A DNA stretch of 16,995 nucleotides, from NCBI GenBank assembly GCA_022707665.1, contig JAKJAE010000001.1, forward strand, positions 1 to 16,995, written 5' to 3'. Position numbers and translations under genes: made by a program. The notes below the pieces were generated by a model. It saw nothing but the letters and a program-made list of their open reading frames with translations, was not told where the DNA came from and did not search any database. This document shows, in pieces, positions 7,931 through 14,641 of this stretch; the first letter of the stretch is position 1, and each line of letters opens with the position of its first letter. This DNA is from Chloroflexota bacterium (GTDB lineage: Bacteria > Chloroflexota > Anaerolineae > B4-G1 > SLSP01).

Positions 7931-7959
7931 GTGATTGCCTCACCAGATACATGTATTAT
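7931..7959 (+). promoter_or_regulatory. possible promoter of the glycosyltransferase gene
   Basis: TATTAT (7954-7959) could be a -10 box, with GTGATT (7931-7936) 17 bases upstream as a poor -35. It would give a leader of under 20 bases ending in the GGGGGAG ribosome site. Weak evidence; listed because the gene must be read from this short divergent gap. Confidence 0.3.
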
Positions 7960-7983
7960 AGTGTCCGGGGGAGTCGCTGCCAA
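7955..7983 (-). promoter_or_regulatory. near-consensus promoter of the AOR operon
   Basis: On the minus strand TTGGCA (plus 7978-7983) and a perfect TATAAT (plus 7955-7960) are 17 bases apart. The -35 box touches the A of the divergent glycosyltransferase ATG, so transcription of the two genes may interfere. A 10-bp palindrome ATACATGTAT (7947-7956) overlaps the downstream edge of the -10 box and could be an operator. Confidence 0.7.
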
Positions 7984-9467
7984 TGGCCATAGATCATCCA
8001 GATCGGCACAAGGTATCCGCAGTGCACGATAGGATCGTTGTGGGCTTGCTCTGGATTGGATTTTGCGCGCGGGCCTTGCCGATTCTATCCCAGGGTCTCT
8101 GGCGTGATGAGGTCGACCAGTGGCGTTTCGCCTATTTCTCCCTGGATGAGCTTTTGGGCAACCTGACGCGTCCGGGGTGGAATGGTCCGCTCTACTCGCT
8201 ACTTCTCAGGGCATGGATTGCGGCCACAGGCAATACCGTCTATTCGATGCGCTATCTGTCGGTGTTGTTTGGTGTCCTGTCCATCAGTACCGCTTACGTG
8301 CTCGGGCGTTTGCTGATCGGGCGTCGACACGCTGTTACGGTAGCGCTCCTTGTAGCCGTGTCACCCTATATGGTCTGGTATGCCCAGGAGATCAAGATGT
8401 ATACCTGGGTACCTTTCCTCGTGATGTTGGCACTCTATGGAACCACCCAGGGTGCGGAGACGGGTCGCGGACGCTGGTGGTGGCTGGTGTTTTTCGTGAC
8501 GACACTTGCCGTGTACAGCCATATTCTGGCTGCGTTGCTGATACCGGTGCTCGTGCTCTGGTTCTGGCTGCATCCTCGTCGAGCTCCCGGAGCATGGGTT
8601 GGTGGGCTTCTGACGTTGGCGGGATTGAGCTTGCCCTATCTGCCGCTGCTGCGTTGGCAGGCTGCCCTCGCCTTTGTACCACGCGAGACAGGCTTCCCGG
8701 AACGCAGTCTGGGGCAGATGGCCGCTGCATTGCTGAACGGATGGAGCATGGGCATCAGCCAGGGAACCTGGGGAACACGGCTAGGCCTGGCTCTGGGCAT
8801 GAGCGTAGCTGGTGTTGTGGCCGTTCTCGGCTTTGTGGCCTTGTTTGCCAGGCGAGCCTCGGTGGCGCTGCGCCTTGTTGTCTGGTTGGCTGTACCACTT
8901 CTGGGTATCTGGTTGGTGTCACTGTGGAGTCCGATCTTCACCGACAGATATCTGATCTGGTCAGTGCCAGCCTTCTATGCGCTGGTTGCAGCAGGCCTAG
9001 GGCGTCTCGGACGCCCTCTGGGCCTCATTGGGCTGGGCATTCTCCTGGCATACTCCGTGCATGGCCTTGCGGTCCAGGCTACGGATCCGATCAAGCCGCA
9101 ATTCGAGCAAGCGGCGGACTATGTGACGCGGATGCGTGGGCCGGATGACCTGCTGCTGTTCCAGATCCCCTACAACCGTCTTGTCTACGAGGTGTATGCA
9201 GGGGATGCTCTGGGAGTGTGGGCCGAAGCGCCCTTCACCAACTGGCGTGAGCCGGATGGCAGCTATCGTGTCAATGGCACTTACGTGGCGCGCGAGTTAG
9301 CCGGGCTTGTGGGCGGTTACGATCGCGTCTGGTTGGTGTATTCCGAGGTCGCCCTATGGGATGACCGAGAGCTCGTGAAGGGGTGGCTGGACATCGCGAT
9401 GGAAGGGCTGGATCAGCAGCACTACCCCGGCGTATCCGTTTACCTATACGGCCGACGAACGCCCTAA
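7983..9467 (+). CDS. GT39/ArnT-like integral membrane glycosyltransferase
   Basis: A 494-residue GT-C fold protein that would move a sugar from a polyprenyl-phosphate carrier to an acceptor on the outer face of the membrane. Seen: a first membrane helix (about 17-37), then the GT-C acidic pair D42-E43 in LWRDEVDQW, the SPYMVWYAQEIKMYTW segment (127-142) that matches the family's 'SP..WYAQE.KMY' pattern, and about ten membrane helices up to residue 360. A soluble C-terminal domain of about 130 residues follows. The ATG is preceded by GGGGGAG at 9 bases. It stands alone between the AOR operon and the convergent LysM gene. Acceptor (protein, lipid or polysaccharide) is unknown; the nearby secreted Thr-rich LysM protein is a possible but unproven client. 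Confidence 0.82.
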   Translation: MAIDHPDRHKVSAVHDRIVVGLLWIGFCARALPILSQGLWRDEVDQWRFAYFSLDELLGNLTRPGWNGPLYSLLLRAWIAATGNTVYSMRYLSVLFGVLSISTAYVLGRLLIGRRHAVTVALLVAVSPYMVWYAQEIKMYTWVPFLVMLALYGTTQGAETGRGRWWWLVFFVTTLAVYSHILAALLIPVLVLWFWLHPRRAPGAWVGGLLTLAGLSLPYLPLLRWQAALAFVPRETGFPERSLGQMAAALLNGWSMGISQGTWGTRLGLALGMSVAGVVAVLGFVALFARRASVALRLVVWLAVPLLGIWLVSLWSPIFTDRYLIWSVPAFYALVAAGLGRLGRPLGLIGLGILLAYSVHGLAVQATDPIKPQFEQAADYVTRMRGPDDLLLFQIPYNRLVYEVYAGDALGVWAEAPFTNWREPDGSYRVNGTYVARELAGLVGGYDRVWLVYSEVALWDDRELVKGWLDIAMEGLDQQHYPGVSVYLYGRRTP

Positions 9468-9527
9468 CCGCCTGTTGTATGTCGTCGGGGTCGGGCTGAG
9501 AGTTACGGCTGCGTTACGATAGTAACA

Positions 9528-9555
9528 GCGCCGCTGCCCTACTGGGCAGCGGCGC
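9528..9555. terminator. hairpin between convergent glycosyltransferase and LysM genes
   Basis: A perfect 12-bp GC-rich stem (9528-9539 with 9544-9555) with loop TACT lies midway between the two convergent stop codons. It has no T tract on either side, so it is either a factor-assisted or a bidirectional terminator. GTTAC motifs flank it at 9502, 9513 and 9566. Confidence 0.6.
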
Positions 9556-9583
9556 CGACTGCAGAGTTACAACCCGTGGGAAG

Positions 9584-10585
9584 CTAAGGGATGCAGAGAA
9601 CCTGGCCTGGATAGATCAGGTTGAGATTGTAGATCGAGTTGGCCCGGCCAATGGCCCACACGCTCGCGCCGTAGCGTACGGCGATGGCTGTCAGAGTGTC
9701 ACCCCGCACCACAGTGTGGTAGTACCGGCAGCCCGGCACCGGAGTAGGGGTGACAGGATCCGGAGTTGGCACTGTGCCGCCAGGGGTGAACTGCTTCACT
9801 GCGACAGGACCAGCCGGAATCGGAGACCACGGTGCGACTGGGATGGCCAGTTTGGTCCCGACGTAGATCCGGCTCACGTTCACGATGCCGTTGCAGGAGG
9901 CGATCTTGTTGGGCAGCGTGGCGTACGCCCGACCAATCGAGTAGAGTGTCTCGCCAGCGCGTACGACATGGTACCCCTGCACGGTGCAGCCAGTCGGCGG
10001 AGTCGTGGTCGCTGTGGCTGTGGCGGTCGTGGTTGGAGCGGCCGTCGTTGGGACTGGCGTTGTTGAGCCACCGGAGACCGTCACTGCGCCATTCTGGAAG
10101 GTCGCCCCGATCTGCGTGCCACTGGAATCGGCCAGCAGGACGCTGCTGAAGGTGAGTGCGGCTGAGCCGTTCGCCTTGCCCTTGAACGTGACCGTAGCGA
10201 TGACACCGCTGCCGCTCACTGGGCCGTGAGGCGACATCTGCGAGACGCCGAAGTCGACGGTCCCCGCGGTATTGCTCGCCGTGTTCTGAGCAACGAAGTC
10301 ATTGCTCAGGAAACTGCCAAGGGCAACTTGCACCCCGTCAGTCGCTGGATCGGCATCGACCACCTCAAGCTTACCGGCGTCAAAGGTCAGATGGAACTCA
10401 GCCCCAAACAACGCTGTCACATCCGCGACGGTGACGTTGACCACCAGCGTCTCCCCGACGTTCACGGCACCTGCTGCAGGGCTGACTGCGACTATGGTCG
10501 AGGCAGCCATTGCCGGGGTGAACGAGGCGCTCAGCAGGACCACAAGGGTCAAGACCTGTAACGAGAGTCGAGCGATTCTGTTCAT
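9584..10585 (-). CDS. secreted cohesin-like protein with two LysM domains
   Basis: A 333-residue secreted protein. Domains in order: signal peptide (1-28, ending AMA-A); cohesin-like beta-sandwich (about 29-170, with F-H-L-T-F-D typical of the fold); a Thr/Pro/Ala-rich linker (171-198); LysM (204-249, 'YHVVRAGETLYSIG'); a Pro-rich linker; and a second LysM (288-333) ending at the stop. LysM domains bind N-acetylglucosamine-containing glycans such as peptidoglycan, and cohesin domains bind dockerins, so this could anchor dockerin-bearing partners at the cell surface. The ATG at 10585 is preferred over an upstream in-frame start at 10621 because AGGGGG lies 7 bases before it and the signal peptide begins here. 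It follows the cohesin-dockerin gene by 29 bases. Confidence 0.85.
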   Translation of the reverse strand: MNRIARLSLQVLTLVVLLSASFTPAMAASTIVAVSPAAGAVNVGETLVVNVTVADVTALFGAEFHLTFDAGKLEVVDADPATDGVQVALGSFLSNDFVAQNTASNTAGTVDFGVSQMSPHGPVSGSGVIATVTFKGKANGSAALTFSSVLLADSSGTQIGATFQNGAVTVSGGSTTPVPTTAAPTTTATATATTTPPTGCTVQGYHVVRAGETLYSIGRAYATLPNKIASCNGIVNVSRIYVGTKLAIPVAPWSPIPAGPVAVKQFTPGGTVPTPDPVTPTPVPGCRYYHTVVRGDTLTAIAVRYGASVWAIGRANSIYNLNLIYPGQVLCIP

Positions 10586-10614
10586 GTTATATCCCCCTAA
10601 CTGAGTCTTCCGGA

Positions 10615-11622
10615 TCACCACGCCGTTGGACCAACCTTGGTGAAGTTGCCGGCGGCAATGGTCAGATCGAAGATGTTGACCGTGCCGTCATCGTTGATGT
10701 CCGTGGATATTGTACCCCCGGTTCCAAAGACGCCAATGATGCCCACGATGTCAAGGATGTTCACGTTGTTGTCACCATTGACGTCGCCACCGAGGAGTCG
10801 CGTGGTTCCGATGCCGACAGTGGCACCTACGACGTAGACACTGCTCTTCTGAGCCTTGAGGTAACCGTGATCAAACGCCTGAACCTGGTACACGCCACCC
10901 TGCGGAACGGTGATGGTGAAGTTGCCTGCCGCGTCCGTCGTGGCCGTACCGACCACACCGCCCCCGGTGTTGTAAGCAGTCAGGCTAACACCCGAGAAGT
11001 CGGTCTGGCCTTGCTCCTCAACACGTCCGGTGATCGTTCCCGCCGGGACGATTGAGATAGCAGGAACCGAGGTGCTGTTGATGGGCACAGTGTTGCCATC
11101 GACATCCGCCAGAACTGTGTCGGTCAGGACAGCCAGCCCGGTGGGGCCTACGGCAAGGCCTCCCCAAGTGATCGTGGCAATCTTGCCGGTCTTGTTAGTG
11201 ATCGGCGCACCCGTATGGCTCAGTGCGAGGTGGACGCAGGAACCGCCACCTGGGCACGTCTCTGCTCCATAGGGAAGCACGATGTTTTTGGCGACCACAA
11301 CAGAACCGCCAAAGAACCCGGTGGACACGTTGACCTGAACGCCGTTGGCGGGGTTGTCGTCCGCGTCATCGACATTCACGATAGCCGGATCGAACCCGAG
11401 GTAGAGGTCGACCCCCATCACGCCCAACATCGGCGTTGCATTGTTGACGATCGAGAGGCTCACGTCGGTCGTGAAACTTCCCCCCACAACGGGGGCGCCC
11501 GAAGTGACATCGCTCACGATCACCGACGTGTAGTAGTTGGGAGCCTGGGCCAGGACAGCCTGCGGGAGCAGACTGAGCAGCATTGCCATTGCCAGTATCA
11601 GCGACCAGTGTTTCTTCTGCAT
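10615..11622 (-). CDS. secreted cohesin-like / carboxypeptidase-regulatory-like / dockerin protein
   Basis: A 335-residue secreted protein. Domains in order: signal peptide (1-25, cleavage after AVLA); cohesin-like domain (about 30-192); a carboxypeptidase-regulatory-like beta domain (195-276, with TTDAAGNFTITVP); and a C-terminal type I-like dockerin (278-331). The dockerin has two complete calcium loops with the D-x-N-x-D-x3-N-x2-D pattern: D280/N282/D284/N288/D291 and D308/N310/D312/N316/D319. No catalytic domain is seen. The dockerin could bind the cohesin-like domain of the next gene product, or the protein's own kind in chains. AGGAGG 6 bases before the ATG fixes the start. Such non-cellulosomal cohesin/dockerin proteins occur in several bacteria and archaea; the function is unknown. 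Confidence 0.87.
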   Translation of the reverse strand: MQKKHWSLILAMAMLLSLLPQAVLAQAPNYYTSVIVSDVTSGAPVVGGSFTTDVSLSIVNNATPMLGVMGVDLYLGFDPAIVNVDDADDNPANGVQVNVSTGFFGGSVVVAKNIVLPYGAETCPGGGSCVHLALSHTGAPITNKTGKIATITWGGLAVGPTGLAVLTDTVLADVDGNTVPINSTSVPAISIVPAGTITGRVEEQGQTDFSGVSLTAYNTGGGVVGTATTDAAGNFTITVPQGGVYQVQAFDHGYLKAQKSSVYVVGATVGIGTTRLLGGDVNGDNNVNILDIVGIIGVFGTGGTISTDINDDGTVNIFDLTIAAGNFTKVGPTAW

Positions 11623-11716
11623 GTCCTTCCTCCTCTACGGATTGAGCAAGATGCGATGGGCGAACAGGTAAGCCGGCTGACGAGCCAGAGCCATGCTTCG
11701 TTTCCCGTTCGTATTC

Positions 11717-11745
11717 ATTGTAACGTGAGCCTCAGAAGCAGCGGT
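11717..11745 (-). promoter_or_regulatory. putative promoter of the cohesin-dockerin / LysM operon
   Basis: On the minus strand TACAAT (plus 11717-11722) is a good -10 box, but the -35 position (plus 11740-11745, ACCGCT) is poor. Direct repeats sit over and upstream of the -35, which suggests an activator-dependent promoter. The predicted leader is about 90 bases. Confidence 0.5.
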
Positions 11746-11772
11746 TACAGAGCGATTACAGAACCGTAACCG
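11744..11772 (-). promoter_or_regulatory. three 7-bp direct repeats at 11-bp spacing, possible OmpR/PhoB-type operator
   Basis: On the minus strand CGGTTAC, CTGTAAT and CTGTAAC follow each other with 4-base spacers, starting every 11 bases (plus 11766-11772, 11755-11761, 11744-11750). The last two are 6/7 identical. A 7+4 layout is that of Pho boxes (CTGTCAT repeats) bound by PhoB-type winged-helix response regulators. It lies just upstream of the weak -35 of the cohesin operon and about 20 bases before the -35 of the divergent DksA-like gene. Confidence 0.45.
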
Positions 11773-11792
11773 GTGTCACACGACGGGGTTTC

Positions 11793-11820
11793 TTGTCTTC
11801 CCGTCGATCTCAGGTAGAAT
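11793..11820 (+). promoter_or_regulatory. putative promoter of the dksA-like/lspA operon
   Basis: TTGTCT (11793-11798) and TAGAAT (11815-11820) are 16 bases apart. Transcription would begin near 11827, giving a leader of about 23 bases before the ATG at 11850. Confidence 0.5.
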
Positions 11821-11849
11821 TGCGAGACAGCATACTAGGGAGAGGGATC

Positions 11850-12197
11850 ATGCCAGTAACCTATGCCGAACTACGGCGCCGTCTCGAGGAGAAGAGACAA
11901 GAGCTGCGCAGGCAGTTGGACGATGTCCAGCGTGAGGTGCGTGAGGACGGTGTTGGCTACAGCAACCACATGGCCGATGCTGGCACCGAAGTCTTCGAGC
12001 AAGAGCGTGATCTGAGTCTGGCCAAGCGGATGCAACACACCTATCGCAACGTCGAGGTCGCCCTGGAGAAGTTCGACGATGGAACTTACGGCATCTGCGA
12101 GTCGTGTGGCGCACGCATTGAGCTGGCCCGCCTGGAGGCAGTGCCAGAGGCTGCCTATTGCCTGGATTGCCAGTCACGTCGTGAACTCAGGCGATGA
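11850..12197 (+). CDS. TraR/DksA-type C4 zinc-finger protein (YteA/YlyA-like)
   Basis: A 115-residue cytoplasmic protein with an N-terminal charged coiled-coil region (about 5-75) and a C-terminal C4 zinc finger: C83 and C86, then C104 and C107 (Cx2C-x17-Cx2C). The segment SNHMADAGTEVFEQERD (38-54) matches the Gram-positive YteA/YlyA type rather than proteobacterial DksA. Relatives act on RNA polymerase through its secondary channel; that role is inferred here. The ATG at 11850 is chosen because AGGGAGAGGG lies directly upstream. Its TGA overlaps the lspA start. The order DksA-like - lspA - rluD-like matches ylyA-lspA-ylyB of Bacillus subtilis. Confidence 0.88.
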   Translation: MPVTYAELRRRLEEKRQELRRQLDDVQREVREDGVGYSNHMADAGTEVFEQERDLSLAKRMQHTYRNVEVALEKFDDGTYGICESCGARIELARLEAVPEAAYCLDCQSRRELRR

Positions 12198-12739
12198 TGT
12201 CGGCAGAGGGTGGGGCCACCCGGGCAGGTCCGGGGGCGTTCTCTTCCACTGTGGGGCATCTCCTTTTTTCCGGCATCGCCACCCTTGCTCTCATCGTGGA
12301 CCAGGTGACAAAGGCCAGGGTCGTCGCAATGCTGTCTCCCAATGAAACCACACAACTCGCGCGGTGGCTTGCCCCGATTCTATCGCTGACCCACGTTGAG
12401 AATCGTGGCGTCGCGTTTGGTCTGTTCCCGCGCCTTTCAGGCCTGTTCACGGTCCTGTCACTCATCGTGATCATCGGCATCCTTGTTTTCAGACGCTCTC
12501 TCCCTGCTGATGCTCTCTGGCTTCACGGAGCCCTGGGGCTGGTCACGGGTGGCGCTGTGGGTAACTTGTGCGATCGTGTCCTGCGTGGCCACGTGGTCGA
12601 CTTCATCGACGCAAACGTGTGGCCGCTGGCGACCTGGCCGGTGTTTAACCTAGCCGATGCGGCTATCGTTGCCGGCGTTGTGGTACTTCTGGTTGATTCT
12701 GTTCGCGCGGAACGTGAGGGGGCCCTTGTCAGTGCTTGA
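12194..12739 (+). CDS. lspA: lipoprotein signal peptidase (signal peptidase II)
   Basis: A 181-residue inner-membrane aspartyl protease that removes the signal peptide from diacylglyceryl-modified prolipoproteins. Seen: four hydrophobic membrane segments, DQVTK (36-40), ENRGVAFG (69-76), GGAVGNLCDR (119-128), VVDFID with catalytic D136, and FNLAD with catalytic D155. About 20 extra N-terminal residues precede the first helix. The start may be either ATG of the ATGATG at 12194-12199; both overlap or abut the upstream TGA, so translation is probably coupled. Expected to be active. Confidence 0.95.
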   Translation: MMSAEGGATRAGPGAFSSTVGHLLFSGIATLALIVDQVTKARVVAMLSPNETTQLARWLAPILSLTHVENRGVAFGLFPRLSGLFTVLSLIVIIGILVFRRSLPADALWLHGALGLVTGGAVGNLCDRVLRGHVVDFIDANVWPLATWPVFNLADAAIVAGVVVLLVDSVRAEREGALVSA

Positions 12740-13673
12740 TGAGAGAACGCTGTCGATCGAGAGGGCGACCCGTCTGGATCAGGCGCTTGTGGTTGTCTGG
12801 CCGGCGCTAGATCGCCGCCAGATCCGCTTGCTGGTGACCGGTGGCAGTATTGAAGTCAACGGTGAGAAAGCCCGCACTGTGGGCCAACGCCTTGAGGTCG
12901 GGGACGTGGTGAAGGTCCAGTTGCTGGCTGCACATCCTGCACCGGCGGCGGTGCCGCCGCCCGGGCTGGCCCTATCCGTGGTCTACGAGGATGATGTGGT
13001 GCTGGTCGTTGACAAGCCCGCTGGGATCCCTGTCCGGCCGACGCGCCGGTCGACGCTATCGGGGATGCTTTCTGCGACGGTGCCCCAACTCCTTGAGGAG
13101 CGCTACCCGCAGTCTGCACACGTTGGGGGTGTGGGGCGGGCCGGTGTCGTTACGACGTTGGGTGACGACGAATCGGGGTTGATCCTGGTGGCCAGGGACG
13201 AGGTGACCTACCGGGAGCTCAGGCGATCGGTGAAGCGCCAACGCGTTGCGGAGACCTATACAGCGTTGGTCGAAGGCAACTTACGCGGGGAATTCACGAT
13301 TGACCAGCCTATCGGGAATGCGAAACGCGCGCGCGAGCGCTTGACTGCTTCGCGCGAGGGACGTCCTGCCCTTACCTATGTGCGAGGTCAGCAACACTTC
13401 AAAGAGGACGACCGCGACTACACCGTGGTCCTGGTGCGACCACAGACGTCGCGACTTCACCAGATCCGGTTGCACCTGGCCTGGTATGGGTTCCCAATCG
13501 TTGGGGATCGCGTCTATGGCACTAAACGCCAGGCGGTGCTTCCCGACCGGATCTTTCTGCACCTGAGCGAGATGCGGTTCCCACATCCCGTGACGCTTGA
13601 GGAAGTGCGCGTGGAGTCGGTGTTGCCGCCGGAGCTGTTCTCGCTCCTCGCTTATATGCGACGTCCCAAGTAG
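12732..13673 (+). CDS. RluD/YlyB-family pseudouridine synthase homologue lacking the catalytic Asp
   Basis: A 313-residue protein with an N-terminal S4 RNA-binding domain (about 12-64) and an RluA/RluD-type pseudouridine synthase domain (82-300). Fold markers remain: VVYEDDVVLVVDKPAGI (83-99), TYTALVEG (175-182), IDQPIG (190-195), TSRLHQIRLHL (239-249) and VGDRVYG (257-263). The active-site motif HRLDxxTSGL is instead TTLGDDESGL (141-150), so the catalytic Asp is Gly144 (codon GGT, 13161-13163) and the preceding His-Arg are Thr-Thr. Uridine isomerisation by the usual route is not expected; it may bind RNA without modifying it. The GTG at 12732 (AGGGGG 9 bases upstream) overlaps lspA by 8 bases. 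There is no frameshift or stop. By position it corresponds to ylyB. Confidence 0.85.
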   Translation: MLDERTLSIERATRLDQALVVVWPALDRRQIRLLVTGGSIEVNGEKARTVGQRLEVGDVVKVQLLAAHPAPAAVPPPGLALSVVYEDDVVLVVDKPAGIPVRPTRRSTLSGMLSATVPQLLEERYPQSAHVGGVGRAGVVTTLGDDESGLILVARDEVTYRELRRSVKRQRVAETYTALVEGNLRGEFTIDQPIGNAKRARERLTASREGRPALTYVRGQQHFKEDDRDYTVVLVRPQTSRLHQIRLHLAWYGFPIVGDRVYGTKRQAVLPDRIFLHLSEMRFPHPVTLEEVRVESVLPPELFSLLAYMRRPK

Positions 13674-13726
13674 CTGCTCGCCAGCTGCGTGGATCCCGAC
13701 CCACTACGAGATCATAAGGAGAGACA

Positions 13727-14539
13727 ATGCGTGAGTTGAAAGTTGCCGTGGTGCAAATGCGTCCGGAGCTTGCCAAGATGGAGGAGAACGTTGGCAAGAT
13801 GTCCGAGACGATTGCGCGAATCGCTACGGAGCAGCCTGTTGATGTGATCGTATTCCCCGAGTTGTCGGTGACCGGCTATGAGGGTGGCGCGCGGTTTGCG
13901 CAAATGGCGCAGCGGGTCCCTGGAGCCGTTACGAACATTCTGGGCCAGCATGCCACCGATTTCGGCGTGTACGTCTTGATCGGGATGGCGGTCAAGGAAG
14001 ACGTTGAGACCGTTCTGTACAACGGCGCCGTCCTGATCGCGCCCGACGGAGAAGTCGCGGGTACGTACCGCAAAGTGCATTTGCCGGCAGAGGAGCGACT
14101 GAGCTTCCGCCCCGGTTACCAGATCAGGCCCATTGAGACCGAGGTCGGTGTGCTCGGTGTCATGACGGGCTGGGATCTCACCTTCCCGGAGATGGCCCGG
14201 AGCTTGATGCTGGGGGGTGCCGAGATCATTTTGCTGCCCGCAGCGTGGCAGGCCAAGGACGCTGACATGTGGCGCACGCTGCTCGTTGCACGTGCCTATG
14301 AGAACGACATCTTCATCGCGGCGGCGAACCGCATTGGTGAAGAACCGTCCTATTCGTTTGCAGGTCAGAGCGCTGTTCTATCGCCAGCGGGTGAGGTAAT
14401 GGCGGCGCTCGAAGAGCCAGAAGAAGGATACGTCGTCGTGCGCTTGGACCTCGATGAGGTGCGGCACCGGCGGGAGGAGTCCCAGATCATGCTGGCTCGA
14501 CAGCCGAATTCCTACCGGCCCATCGTGCGCAAGTACTAG
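13727..14539 (+). CDS. nitrilase-superfamily (carbon-nitrogen hydrolase) homologue lacking the catalytic Cys
   Basis: A 270-residue protein of normal length for the nitrilase superfamily, which hydrolyses amides or nitriles through a Glu-Lys-Cys triad. E45 (FPELSVTGY), K116 (YRKVHLP) and a second Glu around E123 are present. The nucleophile motif, usually ICYD or ICWD before FPE, reads TGWDLTFPE, so the Cys position is Gly148 (GGC, 14168-14170). The rest is well conserved: PAAW (171-174), LLVARAYENDIFIAAANR (185-202) and the GQSAVLSPAGEV end strand (213-224). The frame is intact, so a binding or regulatory role is more likely than decay. AAGGAG 5 bases before the ATG supports the start. It follows the RluD-like gene by 53 bases and is last in the operon. 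Confidence 0.87.
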   Translation: MRELKVAVVQMRPELAKMEENVGKMSETIARIATEQPVDVIVFPELSVTGYEGGARFAQMAQRVPGAVTNILGQHATDFGVYVLIGMAVKEDVETVLYNGAVLIAPDGEVAGTYRKVHLPAEERLSFRPGYQIRPIETEVGVLGVMTGWDLTFPEMARSLMLGGAEIILLPAAWQAKDADMWRTLLVARAYENDIFIAAANRIGEEPSYSFAGQSAVLSPAGEVMAALEEPEEGYVVVRLDLDEVRHRREESQIMLARQPNSYRPIVRKY

Positions 14540-14570
14540 GCGGAGAAGCACTAGTCCTGTGTTACAAGCG

Positions 14571-14609
14571 CAGAGCGGCTCTCATTGAGAGCCGCTCTGT
14601 TGTCTCTGG
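14571..14609 (+). terminator. hairpin terminator after the nitrilase-like gene
   Basis: A 13-bp perfect stem (14571-14583 with 14587-14599) with a 3-base loop is followed by TTGTCTCT on the plus strand. It ends the dksA-like/lspA operon and, being symmetrical, may also serve the convergent GNAT-like gene ending at 14642. Confidence 0.75.
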
Positions 14610-14641
14610 GGCTTGCTCACTTTTGGCAGAGGACTGCGAGT

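Noticed and set aside
8177..9148. A 323-codon plus-strand open frame inside the glycosyltransferase
   Set aside because: Same strand, other frame; Cys- and Ser-rich translation without motifs, while the long frame has GT39-type helices and motifs.
12732..14539. The RluD-like and nitrilase-like genes as pseudogenes
   Set aside because: Both frames are complete, of normal family length, with good ribosome sites and conserved flanking motifs. Only the active-site residues are changed, so they are listed as intact CDS.
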